Notes: generated by a model from the letters alone, not told the origin. Shown: positions 41,656 through 50,704, numbered from the stretch's first letter. The stretch is 64,000 bases of DNA from Alicyclobacillus sp. ALC3 (GCF_028751195.1 NZ_CP066785.1:1-64000); one strand, 5' to 3'. A program made the numbers and translations.

Positions 41656-41960
41656 ATACGGTGCGGCTCCCTCGCGAGGAATGGGAGGTTTTCATTCCAG
41701 ACTCATCCGGGATACATCACATGGGAGGAATACGAAAGAAATCTCAAGCAACTACACTCGAATCGTACCAACCTCGAGAAAAGTGGTCCCGCACGAGAGG
41801 GTACAGCTCTACTTCAAGGACTTGTTATATGCGGAAAGTGTGGTCGCCAGTGTACGTTACACCAACAACGGAGGAATCTCTCCGCACCACCTTTCCTAAA
41901 CGTGGTCACACCAGCTCTACGAGGTGTTCTCGATTTGACGCTTACGGAACGTCGAGACGA
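41645..41960 (+). pseudogene. Fragment of a large serine recombinase
   Basis: Pieces in different frames read EEWEVFIPDS, PGYITWEEYERNLKQLHSN, and GPAREGTALLQGLVICGKCGRQCTL, which are the zinc-ribbon region of phage/ICE-type serine recombinases. No catalytic domain remains. It may be a trace of the event that brought in the island. Confidence 0.7.
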
Positions 41961-42394
41961 ATGATCCATTGCAACGAGATACTTCAGTCTGGAGTCGATG
42001 GCGAAACACACGGGTGAACAAACTCTGCTCGCACCGATTTAACTTCTACATGAGTGACACGGGTTCACAGTAGTACGAGATTGAATTTACACAACTTGGC
42101 ACGACACTGCCAACACAAGGCCACATCAGACATTGAAGGTAAGGTGCGACGCTCCACTGACCAGGTGCGCGTTAAGCCACACGTTCAGGACGGAAAAGGA
42201 TAGCTCACCTTGTCAGGTGGGGACCATCACGGCCGTTACCTCGTCTTCCATCCCAACTCCTCCTTTTCACGGGACATAGCTGTACTCCATATATTCCGCG
42301 TACACACGGCCTCGTCCGCGCCAACAGTACGCCATTGTAGAGATGGCATGATGGCGGACAGTCGAGCGTGGACCGATGAAGACGAAAGCCGCTG
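41961..42394. other. Gene-poor decayed stretch
   Basis: About 430 bp at the right border of the island. No frame with a ribosome site or recognisable motif was found. Confidence 0.5.
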
Positions 42395-42610
42395 TCACCC
42401 ACCAAAAAAATGATAGTGGAACGTGAGGACCGCCCACAACGCGAAGATGCCCAAAAAGCCTACCAAGGCGACCATCCCACGTAACCAACGAGGAATAAAC
42501 TTAGCGACGATTCCGAGGAGAATGGCTACCGCAAAATAGAGCCCTACCAGGAAATACAGTGGCCCAAGGATGTGCTTGCCTAAATCGAGATGTGTCGGAA
42601 TGACTTGCAC
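42395..42610 (-). CDS. Small two-span membrane protein (71 aa)
   Basis: MQVIPTHLDLGKHILGPLYFLVGLYFAVAILLG...KFIPRWLRGMVALVGFLGIFALWAV: two membrane helices joined by a basic loop. GTG 42610 has GGAGG 7 nt upstream. Size and shape would suit a conjugation-channel pilin-like subunit, but there is no motif to prove it. Confidence 0.55.
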   Translation of the reverse strand: MQVIPTHLDLGKHILGPLYFLVGLYFAVAILLGIVAKFIPRWLRGMVALVGFLGIFALWAVLTFHYHFFGG

Positions 42611-42656
42611 CGAGGAACCTCCTCTTGCATCGAATGGTGGAGACGAGCACAAACCA

Positions 42657-43298
42657 TCACCTCGTGTACCGCTGGTGGATGTCCTTCACATGCTGCTTCC
42701 TCGTATCGCTGTTCGTTATGTTCGCGGCCGCCACTCGTTGGTATATGTTGTGCATCTGTTCAACCGTCAAAATCTCAGAGTCGATTGCCGTTATTGTACG
42801 GACAAGGTTCCTTGATTCCACCACGTGTGTATCCCCAGTGTCATTCACACGCAGGCTAGCGCGACTACCAAATGAGATGACGCTGTGAAGTGGTATATTG
42901 AAACCGACAATCTCTCGGAGTGCTCTAACATGGCCCTTGTTCTGCAGAACCGGGTTGTGCTGGCGGTATTTTCGTCTACCAACAGCGACCGTCCATTTTT
43001 GATCAGTACCTCGTCCGTATACCGCCCCGGCCCAATTTTTTGTTTCCACGGCAATTACGCCCGCTCTGCAGACGATGACGTGATCAATCTGCGATGTGCC
43101 ACCACCGGGTTTCGGAATCATCACATCGTTGAGGATGAGGTGCCTTGACTTGTCGAGCTTGCTAAGGCGAACCCGCACACCTTGTTCTCCGAGGACTCCG
43201 GTGAACTTGCGGGAATTGTCGAGGATTTTGAGAACAACTACTATGACGATGAGTATGGGAAGGATGACGATGAAGTACAGACCAAGTTCCTCCTCCAA
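42657..43298 (-). CDS. Membrane-anchored NERD-domain protein
   Basis: 213 residues: one N-terminal membrane helix (about 8-26), then a NERD (nuclease-related) domain with GEQGVRVRLSKL, TSQIDHVIVC and IAVETKNWAGAVYG, which keep the acidic and lysine residues of the nuclease-like core. Such proteins are common on plasmids and are thought to process DNA. The gene lies next to the two-span protein in the same direction. Confidence 0.85.
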   Translation of the reverse strand: MEEELGLYFIVILPILIVIVVVLKILDNSRKFTGVLGEQGVRVRLSKLDKSRHLILNDVMIPKPGGGTSQIDHVIVCRAGVIAVETKNWAGAVYGRGTDQKWTVAVGRRKYRQHNPVLQNKGHVRALREIVGFNIPLHSVISFGSRASLRVNDTGDTHVVESRNLVRTITAIDSEILTVEQMHNIYQRVAAANITNSDTRKQHVKDIHQRYTR

Positions 43299-43337
43299 AC
43301 ACTAACCTCTGCCATTAATGCATGTTACAAGTAGACA

Positions 43338-43655
43338 TCAAAGAATTCCCCTTTTCAACAGCCAGTCCCGAATTTCATCGTCTGATATCGACCACTCGTC
43401 TTCGAACTCAGCTACGAACTCCGCCATGAACGCTTGATGACACGTTAGCGCAGCCTCGCGGTTGCCTGTGTAGGAGGCCAGTATCGACAGTGCAAGATCA
43501 GCCGGCGCGGACCCACTGTAGCCCCAGTCCATCCCCGTTGAACTCTGTTCCGCTGCGCTTTCGAGCGGAGCCTGGCGGCCGCCCTGCATACGGATCACCT
43601 CCGTGTCACCAATGTTGTACCGAGCTCCCGCAAAACCATTCACTGGCCACTTCAC
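43338..43655 (-). CDS. DUF6166-type protein
   Basis: About 105 residues. MDWGYSGSAPADLALSILASYTGN and AFMAEFVAEFEDEWSISDDEI match the DUF6166 plasmid/phage family of unknown function. GTG 43655 with AAGGGG upstream is preferred to a longer frame starting at 43733. Confidence 0.65.
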   Translation of the reverse strand: MKWPVNGFAGARYNIGDTEVIRMQGGRQAPLESAAEQSSTGMDWGYSGSAPADLALSILASYTGNREAALTCHQAFMAEFVAEFEDEWSISDDEIRDWLLKRGIL

Positions 43656-43803
43656 GCATTTTATCCCCTTTATTGTTTCCGCCGACCTGTTTTGTTTGTG
43701 TTGCGCGGAATCGCTGGTGTACGCTCGAGGCAAACACCTGTTCCCACACTATCCTTAGCCGCGGCTCTACGGTTCTCCTGCCGAGATGGCTGGACCGTGC
43801 ATG

Positions 43804-43832
43804 AAAAAGCCCCCACAACGCACGTGGAGGCT
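43804..43832 (-). terminator. Terminator after the AbrB-like gene
   Basis: Minus strand AGCCTCCACGTGCGTTGTGGGGGCT hairpin region then TTTTTC, about 120 bp past the stop at 43956. Confidence 0.75.
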
Positions 43833-43955
43833 TGGCCAGGCTAAAAAGTGGTGGTTGGATCGCGGTCGGTTTAGTACCCACACTTCGTAGCCTCTGCCAG
43901 ATCAGTGTCTCCCACAAAGAATGGTTCTACCCGCCCTACTGCACCAAAGCTCTCA

Positions 43956-44210
43956 TTACAACGCAACGGCCGTTTGTTTCAACGCGGTGACACACTGTGC
44001 ACAGATGAGCTTCCCATGGAATCTGGACACATTCTCCATCTCCCCACAGACTGCGCATCCCGGTTCATATTTCCTGAGGACAATTGTGTCGTCCTCCGTG
44101 AAGACGCTGAGCGATGTTCCCATTGGTATTTCCATCGTATTGCGTAGCTCCTTGGGAATGACCACTCTACCTAGTGGGTCTACGGCTCGTTGCACACCGG
44201 TGTTTTTCAT
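43956..44210 (-). CDS. AbrB/SpoVT-type transition regulator with zinc knuckle
   Basis: 84 residues. KNTGVQRAVDPLGRVVIPKELRNTM is the AbrB swapped-hairpin DNA-binding domain; EPGCAVCGEMENVSRFHGKLICAQC adds a CxxC...CxxC zinc site not found in plain AbrB. It probably regulates plasmid or host genes. Ribosome site AGGTGGAG. It could be the factor behind the TGGCG-type promoters, but nothing links them directly. Confidence 0.85.
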   Translation of the reverse strand: MKNTGVQRAVDPLGRVVIPKELRNTMEIPMGTSLSVFTEDDTIVLRKYEPGCAVCGEMENVSRFHGKLICAQCVTALKQTAVAL

Positions 44211-44225
44211 GTTTCTCCACCTCTC

Positions 44226-44408
44226 CTATCTATCTGATTTCTTCTGCTGTCCACCGTTGAGCACAGTGAACCTGGGTGTTGGCTCGTCCTCAAACAACAT
44301 CAACTGGGTTACCGTTGTGCGAACCGTTGCCGCTTTGCACACCGTGCACACGAGGTCTGTCTCGTATCTACGCTCGCACCGTGGACATTGATAGTATACT
44401 TCGTCCAT
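44226..44408 (-). CDS. Small zinc-ribbon protein (60 aa)
   Basis: MDEVYYQCPRCERRYETDLVCTVC: two CxxC knuckles, then TQLMLFEDEPTPRF. GGGAG lies 8 nt before ATG 44408. It resembles the zinc-ribbon product of 10419-10601 and probably belongs to the same small family. Gene pair with the AbrB-like regulator (15 bp gap). Confidence 0.65.
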   Translation of the reverse strand: MDEVYYQCPRCERRYETDLVCTVCKAATVRTTVTQLMLFEDEPTPRFTVLNGGQQKKSDR

Positions 44409-44510
44409 GCCATCGTCTCCCAATTCTATGATGCATGCCAGACTTACGGCACGTTGCACGTCCGCCTAGCTAGGGCACGAACTATCGTTCGCCCCCTACC
44501 AAGGCTCGCG

Positions 44511-45698
44511 TCAATCTTCGTTGAAGTATTTCAGCCAGCTCTCGTCAAACTTCAGGTCCTCCGGATCTACCAACGGGGCACGCTGCGCGGGGCCAGCCGC
44601 CTTCGGTTCAGGCGTGCACATCCCCTCCAACCACGGCTCCGTGTAGACAATGGAATGATTGTAGTGATCGCGCTTCTTCATGCGCAACACCTTCTCCAAA
44701 GCCTCTCGCATGACGTCGTCCTGCACGTAGACGTCCGCACCGGCGCCATAGCCGGTCTTGGGGATTTGATACCCCGTCGTGTAGTCCATCCATTGGCGAA
44801 CTCGGTCAACACTGCCGTTAACCCAGGTATCCACAAAGCGGTAGTTGTCTGCCTTGTAGAACCGGAGCAAGCTCGCGAATCGCAATCCATATGGAGGTTC
44901 AGCTTTCTCGTCCCAATCCAGTGCATCGTTAATAAGGGACACCCGTTGTTGGTGATCGTCCGTGCGAATGGCCTCCAGGAACCAGCGCGGATGTTCCACG
45001 AAAGACTCTAGTGGAAGGAGGTAAAAGTAGCGGCCTGCTTTGTCTAATTTCGACAGGGTCTTGAGTACTGTGTGATAGTACTGTCGTGGTACGAGAAAAA
45101 GCGTATCTTTGACTTTGCTGTTCTGAGCCACCCGCCGCAGTACCCCATGGAAGATGAGGCCCTTCTTCCCTTGCTCCACTTCTGACAACCGTGTCGGTAA
45201 CAGAAATAAGCCAAGAGTGAACTCGGCTTCGCCATCTTCACCACGCTTTACCAAGTCCGCGTGCAAACCCTCTCCGTTGGACTGCGAGAGCATGATGTCC
45301 CAGTCCTCATATGCAACACCTGCGCGACGCATCCGAATGAGCAGTTCTCCCACATTGAGCACCTGGGGCAACACCGCTGGTCTCACGCGATTGCGCACAC
45401 GGCCGATGCCCTCGTCCTTCGCCCATTTGACGAGGGCTTGATCCGACAAGCGGATTAGGCTCATAACACGATTGCCAGGAACAACGTAGCGTCCTCCGGC
45501 TACACCTTTGGGCACTTTGTGCTGCTCCTCAAATCTATCCCAGTGACGCGACACGGTGATCTTGGCTATTCTCGGATCGACGTTCAACAAACGTGCTATC
45601 TGTCCGTTCGTCATGACGCCTACTCGCACCAACGCGCGGCTGATTTCGTCTGCACGATGTTGCGACTTTTCTTCCCACACGGTGCTTCTGTGCCCCAC
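44511..45698 (-). CDS. Replication-relaxation-like protein
   Basis: 395 residues. An N-terminal winged helix (SRALVRVGVMTNGQIARLLNVDPRIAKITVSRHW) is followed by a large domain (GELLIRMRRAGVAYEDWDIMLSQS...TLGLFLLPTRLSEVEQG) reminiscent of the Replic_Relax family found on Gram-positive plasmids and thought to relax or nick origin DNA. GTG 45698 is chosen because GGAGG lies 9 nt upstream. Nested inverted repeats upstream could be its binding site. The family call is moderate. Confidence 0.6.
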   Translation of the reverse strand: MGHRSTVWEEKSQHRADEISRALVRVGVMTNGQIARLLNVDPRIAKITVSRHWDRFEEQHKVPKGVAGGRYVVPGNRVMSLIRLSDQALVKWAKDEGIGRVRNRVRPAVLPQVLNVGELLIRMRRAGVAYEDWDIMLSQSNGEGLHADLVKRGEDGEAEFTLGLFLLPTRLSEVEQGKKGLIFHGVLRRVAQNSKVKDTLFLVPRQYYHTVLKTLSKLDKAGRYFYLLPLESFVEHPRWFLEAIRTDDHQQRVSLINDALDWDEKAEPPYGLRFASLLRFYKADNYRFVDTWVNGSVDRVRQWMDYTTGYQIPKTGYGAGADVYVQDDVMREALEKVLRMKKRDHYNHSIVYTEPWLEGMCTPEPKAAGPAQRAPLVDPEDLKFDESWLKYFNED

Positions 45699-45750
45699 GT
45701 CTCCATGCCTCCATTGTGCTGTAATGGACTTGGTCGGCTGCATGTTACTT

Positions 45751-45799
45751 GGAGAGGAAACAGGTCCAAGCCATGCTGGATTGCCCCTGTTTCCTCTCC
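45751..45799. repeat. 14-bp perfect inverted repeat in the leader of 44511-45698
   Basis: GGAGAGGAAACAGG (45751-45764) and CCTGTTTCCTCTCC (45786-45799), 21-nt loop. No T-run follows; may be a protein or RNA control site. Confidence 0.6.
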
Positions 45800-45886
45800 C
45801 TCGGTCGTTTTCTAGCCGAAAATAACCCCTCATTACCACCGCGCATGTCTGAATTCCCCTTGGTACACAAGCGTTGTGTGATATGC

Positions 45887-45972
45887 ACCTATTCATGTGC
45901 GCCGGTTCGTTTGCAGTTTTTTTGCAAATGAACGGTTAGTCGCTCATGAGCAAACCTTGCACATGAATAGGT
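45887..45972. repeat. Nested inverted repeats (possible plasmid origin or operator)
   Basis: Outer arms ACCTATTCATGTGC (45887-45900) and GCACATGAATAGGT (45959-45972) are perfect. Between them lies a second imperfect hairpin, CCGGTTCGTTTGCA / TGCAAATGAACGG, closed by a T7 loop, plus more GTTTGCA-like words. The position between two genes, one replication-like, fits an origin, nick site or operator. Confidence 0.55.
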
Positions 45973-46017
45973 AGAGCGACTTCTACACGACCGTTTGCAC
46001 AGTAGGCGAGGTTTTCT

Positions 46018-46770
46018 TCAACGTCCACCCCATAACGGCAAGTCACGTTCAAACCACTGGACTTTCACGTCTACAACCGGAGTATCCAACTGTTCCTGTT
46101 GCCACTCTGCGGCATAGGACAAGTTCGATGGTCGGTCACTGAGAAGCAATTCGTTTTCGACAAGGGCGTTTATCGCAACTTGTATCACTGGTAGATAGTA
46201 GTCAAGATCACTTACCTGATAGTCTTCAGTCGACCGTAGCACAAAGAGAACTCTGGCATATTGAGACGGGTTTTCAGGTAGCGCCATGAGTTCGCCTGCC
46301 CTCACCCGACCCACATAGTCCTGCTTTATCTTTCGAAGCATCCAGTGCCAGAGCTGTCGTTTGCGGATAAACGGCCGGTCCTTGTGGTACACGGGCGGGT
46401 ACTTCTTTTTGGCAGAATGTCCGAGCATCCATGCAGGGATATTCTTCACTACAAATCCATCGTCTTGCGGAAGCAACTGAAGGTCCGATGGTAAGTCGTT
46501 TACGAGAACTTCACCTGTGCGATCATCATAGTGCGCAACCGAGGTTGCTGCTTCCTCGTACAAGTAGTCCCGGATCTGAGCATCATACGCCTCGATGTCC
46601 GCTATACGCTGGTTGAGCTCTGCGAAGTCGTCGTCTTTGGTTAAGTCCTGCATGGTTTGGCAAACCCTGGCCATCAGAATTCGGTATCTCTCCATGATAA
46701 TCTGCGGATTTTTTGCTTCTGCGAGCTGTTCGAGGTTGTGCTCGAATAACAATTTAGACGTATCCCCCAT
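46018..46770 (-). CDS. Hypothetical plasmid protein (250 aa)
   Basis: Soluble protein with an N-terminal coiled-coil-like part (EQLAEAKNPQIIMERYRILMARV) and a folded C-terminus (YYLPVIQVAINALVENELLLSD). AGGAGG lies before ATG 46770, 15 nt after the start point of a TGGCG-type promoter. I do not recognise the family. Confidence 0.6.
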   Translation of the reverse strand: MGDTSKLLFEHNLEQLAEAKNPQIIMERYRILMARVCQTMQDLTKDDDFAELNQRIADIEAYDAQIRDYLYEEAATSVAHYDDRTGEVLVNDLPSDLQLLPQDDGFVVKNIPAWMLGHSAKKKYPPVYHKDRPFIRKRQLWHWMLRKIKQDYVGRVRAGELMALPENPSQYARVLFVLRSTEDYQVSDLDYYLPVIQVAINALVENELLLSDRPSNLSYAAEWQQEQLDTPVVDVKVQWFERDLPLWGGR

Positions 46771-46791
46771 AACATCTCCTCCTTTCCACCC

Positions 46792-46835
46792 ACGTTATCA
46801 CAACGCAAGGCGGATAATCCGCCAAAAGTACGCCA
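46792..46835 (-). promoter_or_regulatory. TGGCG-type backbone promoter, copy f
   Basis: Repeat pair at 46835-46819 and -10 box TAACGT at 46797-46792, with TGA before it. Confidence 0.75.
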
Positions 46836-46874
46836 TTCTTTGCGGCATCCTACTGTTGTGCCCCTGTACCGTGG

Positions 46875-46945
46875 ACGTATGCGTCTACGTCTACGTAGAC
46901 TCCATGTAAACGTCTGCGCATACGTCTACGTAGACACACGGAGTT
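46875..46945. repeat. Cluster of GTCTACGTAGAC palindromes
   Basis: GTCTACGTAGAC occurs at 46889-46900 and 46924-46935, with related ACGTAT/ACGTCT words between, stepping about 17-18 bp. The same word set forms the parC-like array at 55.8 kb. It lies in the divergent region between the 46770 gene and the SRAP gene. Confidence 0.65.
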
Positions 46946-47021
46946 TACGGTGCCTGCCAAGGTGACTATGCTGGTGATTGAGGTCACCAAGTCGGGACTC
47001 CAACGAGGGGAGCTGCGAGAG

Positions 47022-47696
47022 ATGTGTGGACGATTTACGCTAACGGAGGACTGGACTGAGATCATTCGCTCATTTGGCCTTGTCGACAACGGCTTTCGCT
47101 ATCCGCCGCACTACAACATCGCACCATCACAAAACGTCGTGGCGATTGTGGCTAACTCAGACGGTGAACGTCGCGCTGGTCTTCTCAAGTGGGGACTCAT
47201 ACCCTCGTCGTCGGACTCGCCGAAGACGACCTTCAGCACGTTCAACGCGAGGTCGGAGACCCTATTGAAGAACGGAACATGGAAGCGGCTAGTTCCACGC
47301 AAGCGCTGCATCATCCCTGCTGACGGGTTCTACGAGTGGCGAAAGAGCACAAAGCGCCCACTGCGCATCCAGTTGAAGTCTCGCAAGCTGTTTGGGTTGG
47401 CTGGATTGTACGACACCTGGACGTCTGCGGACGGAACGCAGAAGGTCAGCAGCTGCACGATCATCACGTGCAAGCCGAACCTTTTCATGTCCAGCATCCA
47501 CGACCGGATGCCGGTGATACTGCCGAAAGAGAACGAGGATCTGTGGCTCGACCGTTCCGTGACCGACACCGACCTGGTGACAGATATGCTGCAGCCATAC
47601 ACGAACAGTGACATGCACGCTTACTACGTGTCACCGATGGTCGGGAACGTTCGGAACGATGGAGCTGGATGCATCGAGGAATACGCTTGGGGGTGA
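47022..47696 (+). CDS. SRAP (HMCES/YedK) abasic-site shielding protein
   Basis: 224 residues starting MCGRFT, so the catalytic Cys2 that forms a thiazolidine link with abasic DNA is in place. YNIAPSQ, WGLIP, TFNARSET, RCIIPADGFYEW and HDRMPVIL are all family motifs. It protects single-stranded abasic sites, useful during plasmid transfer. ATG 47022 is chosen because mature SRAP must begin with MC and GAGGGGAG lies upstream. Confidence 0.95.
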   Translation: MCGRFTLTEDWTEIIRSFGLVDNGFRYPPHYNIAPSQNVVAIVANSDGERRAGLLKWGLIPSSSDSPKTTFSTFNARSETLLKNGTWKRLVPRKRCIIPADGFYEWRKSTKRPLRIQLKSRKLFGLAGLYDTWTSADGTQKVSSCTIITCKPNLFMSSIHDRMPVILPKENEDLWLDRSVTDTDLVTDMLQPYTNSDMHAYYVSPMVGNVRNDGAGCIEEYAWG

Positions 47697-47711
47697 CTCG
47701 CGATTTACGTG

Positions 47712-48104
47712 TCAATCGGTTGGTTCACTATTTTTCCATTCGTCCTCCAGTATGCTAACCATGGTTTTTTTGACACCACCCAAGACTAAGCGAATCACGT
47801 TTGACGGTGTTCGTCCATTTGCAGCTGCCCACTGTTGATAGGCAGGTACAGATAGTACTTCCCGTAAGTACACGCGCACATCATTCTCGGCTCTGTCCGT
47901 GATAGATGGAGGTGGTGTCATATCTTTTAGCAGTTGCGCTATCTGAGGGTTAGACTTCGCGCGGTTTAAGACTGTCGCGAATGAGGGATCTGATTTCGTC
48001 TTCCACCGATCCCAATTTCCCTGTGTCGGTCTCAATTCGGTATCGCGGTGCATGCGGATCAGAGCGTCTCTCACTGCATCATCGGACCACTTTGTTGGTT
48101 TCAT
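47712..48104 (-). CDS. Hypothetical plasmid protein (130 aa)
   Basis: Basic protein with WSDDAVRDALIRMHRDTELRPTQGNWDRW, which may be a helix-turn-helix-like start, and a helical C-terminus. GGAG lies before ATG 48104. It is closely followed by (and probably cotranscribed with) the gene at 48351. No family recognised. Confidence 0.55.
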   Translation of the reverse strand: MKPTKWSDDAVRDALIRMHRDTELRPTQGNWDRWKTKSDPSFATVLNRAKSNPQIAQLLKDMTPPPSITDRAENDVRVYLREVLSVPAYQQWAAANGRTPSNVIRLVLGGVKKTMVSILEDEWKNSEPTD

Positions 48105-48108
48105 CCGT

Positions 48109-48351
48109 TCACGCTCCGCTGATCAAGGAATAGCCGAACTCTACGCAGGCATCTATGTCTTCGACGGCCGGGATGAGGACAATGTGCGCTTCGTCGGATG
48201 GTTCGTAAACCACCTCTTGCGATTCATTCTCGCTAACTTGATAGCTGACGTAAAATGCGTCTCGTGTGCGTTTGAACATCCAACCGAAACCGTTCACGTA
48301 GTACTGCTCCTCGTCCACTACAAACCATACACCGTCCTGATATACGTTCAT
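48109..48351 (-). CDS. Hypothetical plasmid protein (80 aa)
   Basis: MNVYQDGVWFVVDEEQYYVNGFGWMF: beta-rich, acidic. A weak GGGA site precedes ATG 48351. Only 4 bp separate its stop from the next gene. Function unknown. Confidence 0.5.
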   Translation of the reverse strand: MNVYQDGVWFVVDEEQYYVNGFGWMFKRTRDAFYVSYQVSENESQEVVYEPSDEAHIVLIPAVEDIDACVEFGYSLISGA

Positions 48352-48446
48352 CCTACACGTCCCTTCTACCTATTCGTTGGTGTTTCGATGTTTCTATTCT
48401 ACCTCTATCACCGCAAATATATATGCTTCAAAGTAGTTGAATTAAA

Positions 48447-48475
48447 GGGACTCCAGGCATGTACCGGGAGTCTCG
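48447..48475 (-). terminator. Terminator after 48616-49593
   Basis: Minus strand GACTCCCGG...CCTGGAGTC hairpin followed by CCTTTAATTC. Confidence 0.6.
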
Positions 48476-48615
48476 GTGAGGATGCTTGATGTGGAAAATC
48501 CTGAAGATGTGGGTCTACATACCGTTTGCAAGTGCAGTCTGTTTAGCTGGTCCAATACGGCGTCCATCAAACTTGAGAAGAATCTCGTCGAGTAATACAG
48601 TCCCTAGTCTGGGGC

Positions 48616-49593
48616 TCAGTGTACGTTGTTTTTAATCAGAGGGAGTGCCGTGTAAGGCACGTCTGCCCGAATGGTCATGTCTCCCGCGCCAACTGTCTTC
48701 CGGATGACAAGCACGACCGTTCCGCTTGAGTTGCTTACATACTCACCCATTGAGACATGGCGTGGGGGTAAGACGAAAGCTTTTAGCTTTAAACACAAGC
48801 CATGAAGACCACGAACGCTGGAGTACCATTCTTTCCTTTCGACAATCTCCCCCCCATCGACGCTTACAAGCACAGGCCACCCCGCGACCCCTTTCGAAAC
48901 TTTGTCTATCGCCTGAACAGTTATACGTACTTCCTCCAACCCTTTCATGCAGCTTTCGCCTATAGTCACAACTGACGATGCTGCATCGGCATAGTCATGG
49001 TAATCGTCCCCCACAATAATCCGGTAGCAATTGAAGGATAGAAAGACACGTCTCGATGACATGTAGAAATAGTCATCACGCTTTTGCCAAGCATAATGTG
49101 AATCCCAGGCCGAGTACAGTTTTCTGATAGCCGGATATATTTGGGAATTGCGCACCATGTGATAACATATAACATCAAAATTGGTGTTCACAATGTTCAA
49201 AAATGATTCCGATGTCTGTCGTTCAAGTTGAAGTCTCTTTTCGAGATTGTATAAAACCGGTGAACGCAGGATTAATCCCGTCGCAGTGGCAAACTTCTCG
49301 AGTTTGTTGAGAAGATCTGTTACTTCTCTCTCCCTTTGGTGAACTGACTGTGAATTGAGGAACTCAGGATGGTCGAATCCTAGATCAGTCGGACCGCTGT
49401 ACCCACAGTCCGGGTTCCACTCTTCCAAAGGCACTTCAAACAATTCATGGATCTCACGTGTGACTCGAAGCTGCATGTCTACGCGCTGCAGACTCAAGCT
49501 GAAGCGATTTGTGAAGTATGTCAAAATGGCGATGGCAACGCCTACGTCAAGTATCAGATTCGCCCACCACTGAACCCACTGGTACCAGTGCAC
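48616..49593 (-). CDS. Membrane-anchored protein of unknown function
   Basis: 325 residues: one N-terminal membrane helix (WANLILDVGVAIAILTYF), then a soluble cytoplasmic-type domain. No catalytic motif was recognised. With its neighbour DUF4238 gene it forms a two-gene patch between backbone genes, the kind of place where plasmids carry accessory or defence genes. Confidence 0.6.
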   Translation of the reverse strand: MHWYQWVQWWANLILDVGVAIAILTYFTNRFSLSLQRVDMQLRVTREIHELFEVPLEEWNPDCGYSGPTDLGFDHPEFLNSQSVHQREREVTDLLNKLEKFATATGLILRSPVLYNLEKRLQLERQTSESFLNIVNTNFDVICYHMVRNSQIYPAIRKLYSAWDSHYAWQKRDDYFYMSSRRVFLSFNCYRIIVGDDYHDYADAASSVVTIGESCMKGLEEVRITVQAIDKVSKGVAGWPVLVSVDGGEIVERKEWYSSVRGLHGLCLKLKAFVLPPRHVSMGEYVSNSSGTVVLVIRKTVGAGDMTIRADVPYTALPLIKNNVH

Positions 49594-49741
49594 GTTACGA
49601 CCCTAGCCGTTTGGGTGAGGGGCATCTCTCCGAGTCGACACCGAACCCAACCAGACCCCTGTCAACGGGGGCAACACTTCTTCTCGACATATCTCCGTCT
49701 GTTTTTCGAATGACAGGCATGAAATGATACCTCCCTACGTT

Positions 49742-50704
49742 TTATCGATCCTTACCTCCGGATGATTTAAACCAGTCTCGTGCCTGCTTGTTCAAACGAC
49801 TTTCGTCGAACTCCACTTTCTTTTTTGGAGCATTGGCCACAACCTCTTTGGCCTGCTCAAATTGATCCATCCCGCAGAACACCAGTCTCCTTGCCATAAG
49901 CGCTTGCCACTCGTTATACGTGTCTGCGCTTTCTCCCTCGATAAGCGCATAACGATTATCGAATGCCGAAAATCGTTGGAGGTAACTGCGTTCTCTGATA
50001 ACTAAAACCAGACGGCTATTCAGTGGATAAATCACCTCAATTCCGGGTTTCCCAAGCCCTCCCACCTGCAAAGTTCCATCTACGTGATTGAAACAAATTA
50101 CAGGCGTATCTGAGGTGTAGAAAACGCCATCATCTGAACGGGTTACGACTGTCCATATCTGCTCAAAAAGTATCTCGGTGAGTTTAGTCACTAATTTTTC
50201 GTCAAACATAAACATTGCGTGGCTATACTGGTAGGAATCTTTCTTCAGCTTTATCCTTAAATTTCGTAGCGTACCGCTAGGGAGTTGAGTTTTAGCATAA
50301 GCCGTTATAAGTTTTTCGTGAAAATCAGTGACCCAAGCCCTCATATCGCTTGTTCTCAAGAACTGCGTAGCAATAAACCAAGCCAAATTTGTTTTGTCTG
50401 CCACTGTCAGAATGGTTTTGTTAACTAAGCGATGTACGTCGGATAAGTAGAATGTACTAATTATGCGCCTCAAAATTGGTGCAATATCATTCTCTAGACT
50501 TGAGAAGTACTGTTCAACATATTGAGGACCGTCTGCATCATCATAAAAGTATCTCTCTTGAGCAACGTTTTTAATCGGAGTGTTAAAAACTGACCGTGTC
50601 TCCTTGTTAAATGCCCATATGTACTCCCGGTGATCAGCAAAGTTCCGCAAATACATTTCTGGCACGTAGTGCTGACGTTTTACAATTGGCCACTTGTCGC
50701 TCAT
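49742..50704 (-). CDS. DUF4238 protein
   Basis: 320 residues. RQHYVPEMYLRNFAD near the start is the DUF4238 hallmark (HYVPxxYLRxF), with FIATQFLRTSDMRAW and VFYTSDTPVICF later. The family has no assigned biochemical role and often occurs in mobile or variable regions. Start ATG 50704 is the first in frame. Confidence 0.8.
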   Translation of the reverse strand: MSDKWPIVKRQHYVPEMYLRNFADHREYIWAFNKETRSVFNTPIKNVAQERYFYDDADGPQYVEQYFSSLENDIAPILRRIISTFYLSDVHRLVNKTILTVADKTNLAWFIATQFLRTSDMRAWVTDFHEKLITAYAKTQLPSGTLRNLRIKLKKDSYQYSHAMFMFDEKLVTKLTEILFEQIWTVVTRSDDGVFYTSDTPVICFNHVDGTLQVGGLGKPGIEVIYPLNSRLVLVIRERSYLQRFSAFDNRYALIEGESADTYNEWQALMARRLVFCGMDQFEQAKEVVANAPKKKVEFDESRLNKQARDWFKSSGGKDR

